Positions 1 through 8,172 of a stretch of DNA of 64,000 bases are shown one piece after another. Position 1 is the stretch's first letter. Each line of letters opens with the position of its first letter. Source of the stretch: Sphingopyxis sp. USTB-05 (lineage in GTDB: Bacteria; Pseudomonadota; Alphaproteobacteria; Sphingomonadales; Sphingomonadaceae); NCBI RefSeq assembly GCF_023822045.1, contig NZ_CP084712.1, positions 3,162,001-3,226,000 on the forward strand, written 5' to 3'. The notes under the pieces are model-generated. The model ran no database searches and had not been told where the DNA came from. It was given only the letters and a program-made list of their open reading frames with translations. A program made the translations under genes and the position numbers.

Positions 1-365
1 GTATCGACGACGAACAGCCGGTTGTCGGCAATCACGGGCGAGGCCGCGATCCGCTGTTTGTTCGTGTTGCCCGCGATGCTGGTTTCCCACAGCTTGGTTC
101 GCGTGGCGGCGAGCGCCGGATGACCCATCGATTTCGAAGCGTTGCCGCCCGACTGCGCCCAATTGGCGTTGACCGCCGGTTCGGGAAGCACGACCGCGAT
201 CGATGCGGTGGCGGGATCGACCTTGACGCTGTTGTCGTTCGACAGGATCGACACGCGGTCACCCACCGTCGGGGTCTTCGGTCCGCCGTCGCCCTTGAGC
301 ACCCCACATGCCGTGAGCGGCAGCGCCAGCAGCGCCGCATAAATTCCGTAACGCGCTTTCCGCAT
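1..365 (-). CDS. bamB: BamB, outer-membrane assembly lipoprotein, N-terminal part (runs off the window)
   Basis: Only about 121 N-terminal residues are visible; the rest lies left of position 1. BamB is a PQQ-like beta-propeller lipoprotein of the BAM complex that folds outer-membrane proteins. The protein opens with a basic and hydrophobic signal ending in lipobox LTAC (Cys20), then a linker and a stretch containing NWAQSGGNASKSMGH and IAASPVIADNRLFVVD, which fits the first propeller blade. The ATG (363-365) begins one base after the TAA of the upstream YfgM-like gene, so the two are co-transcribed, as in the conserved yfgM-bamB pair. The family call rests on motif and context. Confidence 0.88.
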   Translation of the reverse strand, partial: MRKARYGIYAALLALPLTACGVLKGDGGPKTPTVGDRVSILSNDNSVKVDPATASIAVVLPEPAVNANWAQSGGNASKSMGHPALAATRTKLWETSIAGNTNKQRIAASPVIADNRLFVVD

Positions 366-366
366 A

Positions 367-1140
367 TTAATTGGCTTTCTCAGTCTTTGCGGCTGCCGCT
401 GCCTTCGGCGCAGCATTGCCTTTCTGGTCCTTTTCGGCGCTTTCGTTCGCGCGATCTGCGACCGCGTCGACGCCGAGCATACCCGCCATCTGCACCGAGC
501 GCGATTGCAGCGATTTGGAGACGTCGGGCAATTTGGCGATGCGTCCGTAAAGCGCGCCCGCCTGATCGAACTGCCCCAACTGATAATGCGCGGTCGCCGA
601 AAGTTCGGCGGCGCTCGCGAACCAGCTCGACGCCGGATCCTTTGCGTCGACCATCGGCTTCATTCGCGCGATCACCACCTCGGGCTTCAGCGTGTCATAT
701 TCAAACGCCGTCTGGCGGATCAGCGCAAGGTCGCGCAGCGCCTGGTCGAGCTTCGTGTCGGCAGCGACTTTCGCCATCAACGCAGCGGCGGCTTTCAGGT
801 CGCCGGTCTGCGCCTTGATATTCGCTTCCTGCATTTGCGCGACGGCGCGATAGGCGGGATCGCCTTCGGCAACGAGCTTCTCCAGTTCGGCGGTCGCGGC
901 GCGCGGCTGGTTGGTGCTGAGCTTTTCGAACGCCGCAATCAGTTCTTCGGCCTGTTCGCCGCGCGCGGCATCCTGACGATGGCTCCAGAAGAGATAGCCG
1001 CCGAACGCGAGCAAAGCGGCGAGCACGCCGCCGATGATCCAGCGGCCGTAGCGCTGCATGATCGTGTCGAGCCGGTCCTTGCGGACGGCTTCGTCGACTT
1101 CCTGCAACAGCGCGGCATCATTCGTCGGGCTCAGGGCCAA
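367..1140 (-). CDS. YfgM-like tetratricopeptide protein, membrane anchored
   Basis: 257 residues. A cytosolic N-terminus (about 1-33) precedes a single membrane helix near residues 34-52 (WIIGGVLAALLAFGGYLFW) and a long alanine-rich helical periplasmic domain of TPR type. YfgM proteins associate with the SecYEG translocon and periplasmic chaperones, and are encoded next to bamB as here. The start is TTG: the next in-frame ATG would remove the N-terminal segment, and GGAGG lies about six bases upstream, inside the preceding small ORF. The tail is an Ala/Lys-rich low-complexity segment. Family placement is good; exact function in this organism is inferred. Confidence 0.85.
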   Translation of the reverse strand: MALSPTNDAALLQEVDEAVRKDRLDTIMQRYGRWIIGGVLAALLAFGGYLFWSHRQDAARGEQAEELIAAFEKLSTNQPRAATAELEKLVAEGDPAYRAVAQMQEANIKAQTGDLKAAAALMAKVAADTKLDQALRDLALIRQTAFEYDTLKPEVVIARMKPMVDAKDPASSWFASAAELSATAHYQLGQFDQAGALYGRIAKLPDVSKSLQSRSVQMAGMLGVDAVADRANESAEKDQKGNAAPKAAAAAKTEKAN

Positions 1141-1251
1141 TCAAACCTCCATATACTCGTCATGGCTCTGGGCATTCGTCCCGCCGGTCGCTTCCTTAGC
1201 GACAGCACCGAAAAAGGCCAAGCGTTTCACTTTGGTGGATCGCTGAGCCAT
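1141..1251 (-). CDS. Small ORF, 36 residues, translationally coupled between panB and the YfgM-like gene
   Basis: It encodes a basic peptide beginning MAQRSTKVKRLAFFGAVAKE and ending SHDEYMEV. Its ATG shares one base with the TGA of panB (TGATG), and its own TGA is immediately followed by the TTG start of the YfgM-like gene. The ORF therefore fills the interval exactly, and its last codons provide the GGAGG Shine-Dalgarno of the next gene. I do not recognise a family. It may be a real small protein or a coupling leader whose translation delivers ribosomes to the downstream start. The exact fit argues for translation; the product's function is unknown. Confidence 0.5.
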   Translation of the reverse strand: MAQRSTKVKRLAFFGAVAKEATGGTNAQSHDEYMEV

Positions 1252-2114
1252 CAACCGGCGTAGGTCTGATCCTCGGTCGGGAATGAACGGGACCTGACTT
1301 CGTCGGCATAGTCCTTCACCGCGGCTTCCACGACGCCCGCCATATTCCCGAAGCGCTTCACGAATTTGGGGACACGTTCGAACATGCCGAGCATGTCGTC
1401 GGTGACGAGCACCTGGCCGTCGCACTGTGCCGAGGCACCGATGCCGATCGTCGGGCAATCGACCTTGTTCGTGATCTCGATTGCAATCGATTCGAGCACG
1501 CCTTCGATGACGATCGAAAACGCACCGGCCTGCGCGACCGCAATGGCATCTTCGACGATCGAGCGCGCCTCTTCCTCGCTCTTGCCGCGCACGCCATAAC
1601 CGCCGAGAATGTTGACCGCCTGCGGGGTCAGCCCGACATGACCCATCACCGGGATGCCGCGCTGGGTCAGGAATTCGATCGTCGGCGCAAGCACCTTGCC
1701 GCCCTCGACCTTCACAGCGGCCGCACCGGTTTCCTTGAGCAGCCGCGCGGCATTGTCGAAGGCCTGCTGCGGGCTCCCTTCATAGCTACCGAAGGGCATG
1801 TCGACGATCACTGCGGCATGATAGCTGCCGCGGACGACCGCGGCGCCGTGCAGCGCCATCATGTCCATCGTCACGCCGACGGTATGCGGCAGACCATAGA
1901 TCACCTGCGCGAGCGAATCGCCGACGAGCAACATGTCGCAATGCGGATCGAGCAGTTGCGCCATGCGGACGGTGTAGGCGGTGAGCATCACAAGCGGCTC
2001 GCCGCCCTTGCGCTGACGGATACGCGGCACCGTTAAGCGCTTCATCGGCTGCGGCGTCGGATTGGCGCGGCTCGTTGAGGTGTCGAGGGTGAGCGTTTTG
2101 GGGAGTGTAGACAT
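1251..2114 (-). CDS. panB: 3-methyl-2-oxobutanoate hydroxymethyltransferase (PanB)
   Basis: 287 residues. Catalyses 5,10-methylene-THF plus alpha-ketoisovalerate to ketopantoate, the first committed step of pantothenate and CoA synthesis, in the cytosol. The Mg-binding aspartates of the family appear in LVGDSL and DMPFGSYE, the substrate-binding glutamate in VKVEGG, and the catalytic-base glutamate in IVIEGVLE. VMGHVGLTPQ is also typical. It is somewhat longer than the roughly 264-residue E. coli enzyme because of an N-terminal extension before RLTVPRIRQRK. It heads the minus-strand group with the small ORF, YfgM-like gene and bamB, and diverges from the membrane-protein/XRE operon across a 127-bp AT-rich gap. 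Confidence 0.96.
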   Translation of the reverse strand: MSTLPKTLTLDTSTSRANPTPQPMKRLTVPRIRQRKGGEPLVMLTAYTVRMAQLLDPHCDMLLVGDSLAQVIYGLPHTVGVTMDMMALHGAAVVRGSYHAAVIVDMPFGSYEGSPQQAFDNAARLLKETGAAAVKVEGGKVLAPTIEFLTQRGIPVMGHVGLTPQAVNILGGYGVRGKSEEEARSIVEDAIAVAQAGAFSIVIEGVLESIAIEITNKVDCPTIGIGASAQCDGQVLVTDDMLGMFERVPKFVKRFGNMAGVVEAAVKDYADEVRSRSFPTEDQTYAG

Positions 2115-2180
2115 GGCGCGGGGGCTTAGCGGCTAAAGCGCATACGCGAAAGCGGCAAAGGCCAAGCATGTCACTGATTA

Positions 2181-2208
2181 TTGACTCCATGTTAAAAATA
2201 TATAACAT
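2181..2208 (+). promoter_or_regulatory. Predicted promoter of the membrane-protein/XRE operon
   Basis: TTGACT (2181-2186) and TAACAT (2203-2208) sit 16 bp apart, 34 bp upstream of the first gene's ATG, in an AT-rich stretch unlike its surroundings. Both hexamers lie within the inverted repeat annotated separately, so repressor binding would occlude RNA polymerase. Predicted by eye only. Confidence 0.5.
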
Positions 2209-2234
2209 AGAGTTCGAATCATATGACATGGAGT
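2184..2234 (+). promoter_or_regulatory. Operator cluster: three half-sites, probably autoregulation by the XRE protein
   Basis: ACTCCATGTTA (2184-2194) and TAACATAGAGT (2203-2213) form an 11-bp inverted repeat with one mismatch over the predicted promoter. A third copy, TGACATGGAGT (2224-2234), follows just before the first gene. The operon's last gene encodes a single-domain XRE regulator, the usual arrangement for autoregulation. Which protein binds is inferred. Confidence 0.6.
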
Positions 2235-2241
2235 AGGGCGA

Positions 2242-2664
2242 ATGTCTTTTCGGGAAAAGATTCACTGGGTGACGCTGGTGACGATGATTCTGGCGTTCGG
2301 CTGGTATTTCCTCCTTTATCCTTGGCGGATTGTCGGGAGCCCGGCGGGCGTGATGGCGACCGCAGGAATGCTGGTTCCCGTGACGATTGCGATCATCGTG
2401 GCGATGACCATCGCGACCGCCTTTCTGGCGATCCGAAGCCCCCGCGAGGCAGAAGCGCGCGAAGATGAGCGCGACCGCGACTTCCATTTGCGCGGAACGC
2501 ATTTCGGCTACTATCCGCTCGTCATCGGAATCTGGATCAATATCTTCCTGATCTTCTGGGGCATCGGGCAAGCCGAGCAGCTCAACCTGATGATCGCGAC
2601 GCTGGTCGTGGCCGAGCTCGTGAGGATCGGCACGCAGCTCTATCTCTATCGCCGAGGCTATTGA
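2242..2664 (+). CDS. Four-helix inner-membrane protein of unknown function
   Basis: 140 residues with about four hydrophobic segments (roughly 9-27, 38-62, 89-108 and 113-131). A charged cytosolic loop contains SPREAEAREDERDRDF. Its opening MSFREKIHW and ending LYLYRRGY match the next gene (MTYREKTAW, LSYRRGW), so the two look like tandem paralogues. No catalytic motif is visible. Two small membrane proteins followed by a 74-residue XRE regulator resemble modules in which the regulator represses the membrane partners. The start is the ATG at 2242, a few bases after the third operator half-site. Confidence 0.78.
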   Translation: MSFREKIHWVTLVTMILAFGWYFLLYPWRIVGSPAGVMATAGMLVPVTIAIIVAMTIATAFLAIRSPREAEAREDERDRDFHLRGTHFGYYPLVIGIWINIFLIFWGIGQAEQLNLMIATLVVAELVRIGTQLYLYRRGY

Positions 2665-2703
2665 GCCATGGCGTATCGCACCGCTGACTTCGAAGGATGG
2701 CAG

Positions 2704-3129
2704 ATGACCTATCGGGAAAAGACCGCCTGGCTCAATCTCGTCTGCATGCTGATTGCCTACAGCCTCTATTTCAGCCTCGTCATTGCCGGCCATCCCGCTG
2801 GGCGGGAGATGTTCCCGATGCTGTGGCTGTTCGGGGGAATCGCCGCTACGCAGGCGGTGGTCGTTATCGCGGGGACGATTGCCCTGCTTCTCGCGACGCC
2901 GAAAGCCGATCGCAAGCCAGCCGACGAGCGCGACCGCGCGATCAGTCGGCGCGGCCGGGCGGCCGCCTATTATGCCATGCTGGTTGGGATGATCCTTGTC
3001 GGAGTGGTGATGCCGTTCACCGACACCGGGGTGAAGATCGCCAATGCCGCCCTTTTCGCCATCGTGCTGGCCGAGACGGTCCACAGCGTCGTCGTCCTGC
3101 TGAGCTACCGGCGAGGCTGGCATGGCTAA
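2704..3129 (+). CDS. Four-helix inner-membrane protein, paralogue of the preceding gene
   Basis: 141 residues from the ATG at 2704, preferred over an upstream ATG at 2668 because AAGGA lies six bases before it and because the protein then begins MTYREKTAWLNL, collinear with MSFREKIHWVTL of its neighbour. Four hydrophobic segments surround a charged loop (PKADRKPADERDRAISRRGR) in the same place as the DERDRD loop of the first protein. It ends RRGWHG and overlaps the XRE gene by 8 bp. Function unknown; the duplicated pair may form a hetero-oligomer, which is inference. Confidence 0.75.
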   Translation: MTYREKTAWLNLVCMLIAYSLYFSLVIAGHPAGREMFPMLWLFGGIAATQAVVVIAGTIALLLATPKADRKPADERDRAISRRGRAAAYYAMLVGMILVGVVMPFTDTGVKIANAALFAIVLAETVHSVVVLLSYRRGWHG

Positions 3130-3346
3130 GCCTCCCTTCACCAACGATATCCGGACGCTGCGCTTCCTTTCCGGCGAGATGACGCAGGGCGATCTCGGCG
3201 ACCGCGTCGGTGTCACGCGACAGACGATCGCCGCGATCGAGCAGGGTAAATATTCGCCTTCGCTGGAGGTCGCATTTCGCATCGCGCGCGTGTTCGACAA
3301 GCCACTCGAAGCGGTGTTCCAGTGGACTGACACCACCAACGACTGA
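3122..3346 (+). CDS. XRE-family transcriptional regulator, 74 residues
   Basis: A stand-alone lambda-repressor-like helix-turn-helix. Helices 2 and 3 are covered by TQGDLGDRVGVTRQTIAAIEQGKYSPSLEVAFRIARVF, the canonical XRE pattern with the recognition helix at about residues 30-41. There is no sensory or dimerisation domain beyond the fold. The ATG lies inside the end of the upstream membrane-protein gene (8-bp overlap), so it is translationally coupled. It probably represses its own operon through the half-sites at 2184-2234. Confidence 0.88.
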   Translation: MAKPPFTNDIRTLRFLSGEMTQGDLGDRVGVTRQTIAAIEQGKYSPSLEVAFRIARVFDKPLEAVFQWTDTTND

Positions 3347-3405
3347 GACAGCGCGGCCGCGCGGGCCCGGACCGATGCCCCTCCCCGGTGGTGTCGGGCC
3401 GGGCC

Positions 3406-4335
3406 TTAGGCGGCGCTCAGCGCAGAGAGTTGTTCATCGTCGAGGCGAAGATCGAGGCTGCCCATCAACTCGTCAAGTTGCTCGACGGATGTCGCGCTGG
3501 CGATCGGCGCGGTGACGCCCGGCTGCGCGGCAACCCACGCAAGCGCGATCTGCGAAAGGGTAGCACCGGTTTCTGCCGCGATGCGATCCATCACCGCCAG
3601 CACCGCCGGCCCCTTGCCTTCGAGATAGGGCTTGGCCCGCGCACCGCGCGCACTTTTTCCCAAGTCGTCGGCGCCCCGATATTTGCCCGACAGATAGCCC
3701 GACGCGAGGCTGAAATAGGTGACGACGCCCAGGCCTTCGTCGACGCATGTTTGTTGCAGCGCGCCTTCATATTGGGCGCGGTCGAGCAGATTGAGTTCGG
3801 GCTGCATCGCGGTGAAGCGCGGCAGGCCCTGTTCGTCAGCCACGCGGAGCGCCTCTGCAAGGCGCTCCGCCGAATAGTTCGACGCGCCGATCGCGCGGAC
3901 GATGCCGGCATCGACCAGTTCGGCAAACGCACCGAGCACTTCACCCAGCGGCACATCGGGATCGTCCTTGTGCGCGAAATAGAGGTCGATCGTGTCGACG
4001 CCGAGACGATCGAGCGATCCCTGCACGGCCTCGCGGATGCGATCGGGCTTCAGCCCGCCCGGCATCATCCCCACCTTGGTCACGATCAACACCTGTTCGC
4101 GCGCGCCGCTTTCCTTCAGCCAGGCTCCTAGCATGCTTTCGGATTCGCCGCCCTTGTGCCCCGGAACCCACGCCGAATAGACGTCGGCGGTGTCGATCAT
4201 CCCGCCGCCGAGCTCGACGAAACGGTCGAGGACGGCGAAGCTCGCATCGCGCCCTGCGGTCATGCCGAAGACATTGCCGCCCAGCACGAACGGACGGATC
4301 GAAAGGCCGCTCTGGCCCAATGGCTTTTCGCTCAT
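3406..4335 (-). CDS. Aldo/keto reductase
   Basis: 309 residues, a TIM-barrel NADPH-dependent carbonyl reductase. The catalytic tetrad is visible: Asp and Tyr in MIDTADVYSAW, Lys in LIVTKVG and His in YFAHKDDPD. The C-terminal NADPH-binding part includes APIASATSVEQL. The end-to-end pattern resembles the YajO/Tas-like subgroup. Its ATG overlaps the TGA of the GDPD gene by 4 bp, so it is the last gene of a tightly packed set (ArsC-like, GDPD, AKR). Substrate unknown. Confidence 0.92.
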   Translation of the reverse strand: MSEKPLGQSGLSIRPFVLGGNVFGMTAGRDASFAVLDRFVELGGGMIDTADVYSAWVPGHKGGESESMLGAWLKESGAREQVLIVTKVGMMPGGLKPDRIREAVQGSLDRLGVDTIDLYFAHKDDPDVPLGEVLGAFAELVDAGIVRAIGASNYSAERLAEALRVADEQGLPRFTAMQPELNLLDRAQYEGALQQTCVDEGLGVVTYFSLASGYLSGKYRGADDLGKSARGARAKPYLEGKGPAVLAVMDRIAAETGATLSQIALAWVAAQPGVTAPIASATSVEQLDELMGSLDLRLDDEQLSALSAA

Positions 4336-5405
4336 TTTCCGTTCCCTTTGACTGCGACCACCGCTTCGCGCGGATTGTCGCTGAACAGACCGTCGATCCC
4401 CGTCGCAAGATAGGCGGCGATCTCGCCCGCGAGGTCGCCGTGCCCCGCCGGATTGACCCCGCCCTTGTCACCGAGCGGCAGGAAATAATTTTCGCGCCGG
4501 AACGTCCAGGGATGGACTTTCAGCTTCGCCGCATGCGCATCGTGCACAAGGCTGGTCGGCGTGCCAAGCCGACCGAGCGCGCCGCGCGGGATCACCATCG
4601 CCTTGTTCGGGCCGATCCCGTCGGCGTAGGCGGCGATCATCTTCAGCCCCTCGGGCGACGTCATGGCGGCATAGCTGGTTCCGGGCCGATCGGCCGGTCC
4701 GCCCTCGGCATCCATCAACTGGATCAACGGCAGATCGCTCTTTGCGCGCAGGTCCATCAGATTGCCGACTTCGAAGCTTTGGATGAACACATGCGCGGCG
4801 CGGCCGCGATAGCCGAAGCGATCGAGCATGGCGAGCAACGGCGCCTCGTGCGGCAGGCCGATCGAGACGAAATAGCTCGGATGCTTGGTTTCGGGATAGA
4901 CGCCAACCGGCGTCTTGCGGCCTTTGTTCACCTCCGCGAGCAGCGTGAGGATCTCCTCGAATGTCGGGATTTCGAACTGGCCGTCATATTCGGTACTGCG
5001 CAGCTTCGGCAGCCGCTCTCGCGCGCGCAGCGTCTTGAGTTCGGCGAGCGTGAAATCTTCGGTGAACCAGCCGGCAACCTGCTGCCCGTCGATCGTCTTC
5101 GTCGCCTTGCGGCCGGCGAATTCGGGATGCGCGGCGACGTCGGTGGTTTCCGAAATCTCATTCTCGTGCCGCGCGACGAGCACGCCGTCTTTCGTCAACA
5201 CCAGATCGGGCTCGATATAATCGGCACCGAGGTCGATCGCGAGCCGGTAGCTTGCCAGCGTATGTTCGGGACGTTCGCCCGACGCGCCGCGATGGGCGAT
5301 CACGATCGGCGGCTGGCCATCGAGAGTGGGCTGCGCTGTCACCGTGTCAGCAGTGCAACCAGCGGACAGCATGACGGCCAGCAAGGCCAAAAACGACCGG
5401 ATCAT
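4332..5405 (-). CDS. Glycerophosphodiester phosphodiesterase, exported
   Basis: 357 residues. Hydrolyses glycerophosphodiesters to glycerol-3-phosphate and an alcohol, feeding phospholipid turnover. The GDPD signature is intact: HRGASGERPEHT (catalytic His and Arg), YIEPDLVLTKDG (metal-binding Glu and Asp) and a second His in ARHENEISETT. The N-terminus is a signal sequence ending LSAGC, a possible lipobox. I start at the ATG overlapping the upstream TGA by 4 bp rather than at an earlier codon inside the upstream gene. The long C-terminal region fits periplasmic GlpQ-like enzymes. Confidence 0.92.
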   Translation of the reverse strand: MIRSFLALLAVMLSAGCTADTVTAQPTLDGQPPIVIAHRGASGERPEHTLASYRLAIDLGADYIEPDLVLTKDGVLVARHENEISETTDVAAHPEFAGRKATKTIDGQQVAGWFTEDFTLAELKTLRARERLPKLRSTEYDGQFEIPTFEEILTLLAEVNKGRKTPVGVYPETKHPSYFVSIGLPHEAPLLAMLDRFGYRGRAAHVFIQSFEVGNLMDLRAKSDLPLIQLMDAEGGPADRPGTSYAAMTSPEGLKMIAAYADGIGPNKAMVIPRGALGRLGTPTSLVHDAHAAKLKVHPWTFRRENYFLPLGDKGGVNPAGHGDLAGEIAAYLATGIDGLFSDNPREAVVAVKGNGK

Positions 5406-5752
5406 GCTGCAAAACGCGCCTTCCATTCATCGGCCGAGAAACCGACGCTGATACCATTATCTGCTTCGACAACCGGCCGACGGATCATCGCAGGCTGATC
5501 GAGCATCAGCGCCTTCGCCGACGCCGCATCCAGCCCATCCTTCTGCGCATCGGGCAGCTTGCGAAAGGTCGTACCGGCCTTGTTGAGCAGCTTTTCCCAG
5601 CCGAGCGCGTCGATCCAGCCCTGCAGTCGCGCTGCGTCGAGCCCATCCTTGCGCACATCGTGAAAATGATAGGCCACGCCTTGCTCGTCGAGCCAGCGCC
5701 GCGCTTTCTTCACCGTGTCGCAGTTCGAAATGCCATAGAGAATCATCGTCAT
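5402..5752 (-). CDS. ArsC/Spx-family (YffB-like) reductase
   Basis: 116 residues with a thioredoxin-like fold of the ArsC/Spx superfamily. MTMILYGISNCDTVKKARRW places a single nucleophilic cysteine at residue 11; no second Cys follows at CXXC spacing. YHFHDVRKDGL, LLNKAGTTFRKL and IRRPVVEADNG are typical of the YffB group, thought to be glutathione-dependent thiol reductases rather than true arsenate reductases. No arsenic-resistance gene is nearby. It is first in the set overlapping GDPD and AKR. Confidence 0.9.
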   Translation of the reverse strand: MTMILYGISNCDTVKKARRWLDEQGVAYHFHDVRKDGLDAARLQGWIDALGWEKLLNKAGTTFRKLPDAQKDGLDAASAKALMLDQPAMIRRPVVEADNGISVGFSADEWKARFAA

Positions 5753-5808
5753 GGGTCAGGGACTAGCAGGCGCCGGTTGCAGTTTCGAGGCCGAGAGAGT
5801 GAACGCGC

Positions 5809-6486
5809 TCAGGAAATCGACGGTCGGTCCGCGATGCGCGTGTTCGCGCTCGCCAGCTTGCCGCGCAGCGCGCGCGCGAACCCTTCGTGTAGCGCACCCG
5901 CAATCCCCGGGTTCGCCGCCAGATAGGCGCGCAGCGCCGCCGCGGGCACGAACCACAGGCGGGCGTTGGTGCCCAGCAGCACCGTCCCCGTCGCATGGGT
6001 GCCGTCGAGGACGGTCGCTTCGCCGATCAGCGCGCCGTCCGAAAGCTTTCCGATCTCGACCCCGTCGCGCAGGATCGTGGCCTTGCCCTCCGCCAGATAG
6101 AAGAGGCTGGGCGCCGCCTGATTTTCGCGGATCAGCACCTCGCCGCGCCTTGCCGATATCCAGTTTCCCTGGTCGATCAGGTCGCGCGCGACCATCGCGC
6201 CAAGCCCCGGAAAATGCTGCCTGCGCAATTCTTCTTCCTCGGCGGTGAAGCGGATATTCGCCCCGCCGAGCCATAACCGCGCCAATATACCGATATTGAT
6301 CGCTAGGATGGCGAGTACCAGCAGGCCGTAACCGACGTCGCCTCCCCTGAACAATGTCAGCGGCAGCGCCACCAGCGCCGCCGCGGCAAGGCCGATGCGC
6401 GCATATTCGATCCTCACGACAAGGCTTGTCGCGAGCAACAGGAGCAGCACCCCATATACGAACCACGCGGATTCGAAATTCGCCAT
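5809..6486 (-). CDS. Membrane protein with C-terminal cyclic-nucleotide-binding (Popeye-like) domain
   Basis: 225 residues from the ATG at 6486, where the protein begins MANFESAWFVYG directly before the first membrane helix; an upstream ATG would only add a compositionally odd leader. Three hydrophobic segments occupy about residues 7-75. A cNMP-binding beta-roll follows, with RRGEVLIRENQ, LFYLAEGKATIL and LIGEATVLDGTHATGT, in the position of the phosphate-binding cassette. This order resembles the Popeye family. The ligand and output are unknown. Confidence 0.82.
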   Translation of the reverse strand: MANFESAWFVYGVLLLLLATSLVVRIEYARIGLAAAALVALPLTLFRGGDVGYGLLVLAILAINIGILARLWLGGANIRFTAEEEELRRQHFPGLGAMVARDLIDQGNWISARRGEVLIRENQAAPSLFYLAEGKATILRDGVEIGKLSDGALIGEATVLDGTHATGTVLLGTNARLWFVPAAALRAYLAANPGIAGALHEGFARALRGKLASANTRIADRPSIS

Positions 6487-6739
6487 TGCTAGTCGCTCGC
6501 ATCCCGACCCGCCGCCGGGCCACCGGGTGTATGACGTTGCCGATCGCAAAAAGCCTTGGCCGCAGACCCCTCCACATCCAAAGCACGTAACAAACTAACC
6601 GTTTTTGCCGCTCAAGAAAAGCATAGGTGCGCAAATGTCACGATAATGCTAATTTTCGGGTTTGATCGTGCCGGAAACATTGCTTCCGCGCGACATAGGC
6701 GCCATGTGGCGCTCGATTCGAACGCGAAAAGACAGGCAT

Positions 6740-8113
6740 ATGACGAAAAACTGGCAACCGCATAGCTGGCGCTCGCACGAAGCCCGCCAGCTTCCCACCT
6801 ATCGCGACGCCGATGCGCTGGCGGCCGCCGAGCGTGAGCTCAGCAATTATCCGCCGCTGGTCTTTGCCGGCGAAGCGCGCGACCTGACCGCCGAACTCGG
6901 CCGCGTGGCCGAGGGCAAGGCGTTCCTGTTGCAGGGCGGCGATTGCGCCGAAAGCTTTGCCGAATTCCATCCGAACAATATCCGCGACACCTTCCGCGTG
7001 CTGCTTCAGATGGCGGTCGTGCTGACCTTTGCGTCGAAAATGCCCGTGGTGAAGCTCGGCCGCATGGCGGGTCAGTTCGCCAAGCCGCGCTCGGCCGACA
7101 TGGAAGATATCGGCGGCATCGAGTTGCCGAGCTATCGCGGCGACATCATCAACGACATCGCGTTCGAGGAAGCGGGCCGCGAGCCCGACCCGCAGCGCAT
7201 GGTGAAGGCGTACAACCAGTCGGCGGCCACGCTGAACCTGCTGCGCGCCTTTGCCAATGGCGGCTATGCCAATCTGCACCAGGTCAACGCCTGGACGCAC
7301 GATTTCATGGACCGCAGCCCGTGGGCGAAAAAATATCAGGAAACCGCCGCGCGCATTTCCGAAGCGCTCGCCTTCATGGAAGCGTGCGGCGTCACGCCGG
7401 AAACCGTGCCGCAGATTAAGGGCACCAGCTTCTACACCAGCCACGAAGCCTTGTTACTTCCTTATGAGCAAGCACTGACCCGTCAGGACAGCCTGACCGG
7501 CGGCTGGTACGATACGTCGGGCCACTTCCTGTGGGTAGGCGACCGCACCCGCTTTGAAGGTTCGGCGCACATCGAATATTTGCGCGGTATCGGCAATCCG
7601 GTCGGCATGAAGTGCGGCCCGAGCCTCGAGCCCGACGCGCTGCTGCGCCTGCTCGATACGCTTAACCCGAACCATGTCGCCGGACGCATGACGCTGATCA
7701 CGCGTTATGGCCACGACAAGATCGAAGCGCATCTGCCCAAGCTGGTACGCGCGGTGAAGGAATCGGGTCACCCGGTCGTCTGGTCGTGCGACCCGATGCA
7801 CGGCAATGTGATCAAGACGCCCAACGGCTATAAGACGCGGCCGTTCGATCGCATCCTCGCCGAAGTGCGCGGCTTCTTTGCCGTGCACCGCGCCGAGGGC
7901 ACGCATGGCGGCGGCATCCATATCGAAATGACCGGCCAGAATGTCACCGAATGCACCGGCGGCGCGATGGATGTCACGCAGATGGATCTTGCCGACCGCT
8001 ATCACACGCATTGCGATCCGCGCCTGAACGCCGGTCAGAGCCTCGAGCTGGCATTCCTGCTGGCCGAAATGCTCAATCAGGAAATGGCGGATCGCGCCAA
8101 GCAAGCGGCGTAA
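6740..8113 (+). CDS. aroG: 3-deoxy-7-phosphoheptulonate synthase, class II
   Basis: 457 residues. Condenses phosphoenolpyruvate and erythrose-4-phosphate, the entry step of the shikimate pathway. Class II hallmarks are clear: [52 protein letters not shown] and WSCDPMHGN. The length fits bacterial plant-type enzymes. The start is the ATG at 6740 ([13 protein letters not shown]); an upstream ATG at 6662 adds a non-conserved leader. The 250-bp region upstream, shared with the divergent cNMP-binding gene, shows no clear attenuator. The gene ends 8 bp before a perfect hairpin. The symbol follows common usage for class II enzymes. Confidence 0.95.
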   Translation: MTKNWQPHSWRSHEARQLPTYRDADALAAAERELSNYPPLVFAGEARDLTAELGRVAEGKAFLLQGGDCAESFAEFHPNNIRDTFRVLLQMAVVLTFASKMPVVKLGRMAGQFAKPRSADMEDIGGIELPSYRGDIINDIAFEEAGREPDPQRMVKAYNQSAATLNLLRAFANGGYANLHQVNAWTHDFMDRSPWAKKYQETAARISEALAFMEACGVTPETVPQIKGTSFYTSHEALLLPYEQALTRQDSLTGGWYDTSGHFLWVGDRTRFEGSAHIEYLRGIGNPVGMKCGPSLEPDALLRLLDTLNPNHVAGRMTLITRYGHDKIEAHLPKLVRAVKESGHPVVWSCDPMHGNVIKTPNGYKTRPFDRILAEVRGFFAVHRAEGTHGGGIHIEMTGQNVTECTGGAMDVTQMDLADRYHTHCDPRLNAGQSLELAFLLAEMLNQEMADRAKQAA

Positions 8114-8121
8114 AACCAACT

Positions 8122-8163
8122 TTGTCATTGCGACCCCGGCGAAAGCCGGGGTCGCAATGACAA
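8122..8163. repeat. Perfect palindromic intergenic repeat, 19-bp arms, possible bidirectional terminator
   Basis: The arms TTGTCATTGCGACCCCGGC and their exact reverse complement flank a GAAA loop, between the convergent aroG and M28 peptidase genes. The outer part shares GTCATTGCGA with elements at 26397, 27648 and 35853; the inner part shares CCCCGGCGAAAGCCGGGG with 48323. It therefore looks like a member of the genome's palindromic repeat families. Confidence 0.9.
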
Positions 8164-8172
8164 TCTAAGAAA

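Noticed and set aside
505..1263. Long plus-strand reading frame opposite the YfgM-like gene
   Set aside because: It is antisense to a gene with clear family and operon context; its product is Arg-rich without motifs, as expected from high-GC shadow frames.
1786..3339. 517-residue minus-strand frame across the panB start and the XRE operon
   Set aside because: It crosses an AT-rich promoter region and three plus-strand genes; the product is His/Arg-rich low complexity.
5402..5752. Arsenate reductase of an ars operon
   Set aside because: Only one Cys, YffB-type motifs and no arsR, arsB or acr3 gene nearby.
6662..6739. N-terminal extension of the DAHP synthase from an upstream ATG
   Set aside because: The extra residues are not conserved in class II enzymes, and the usual MTKNW-type start lies downstream.
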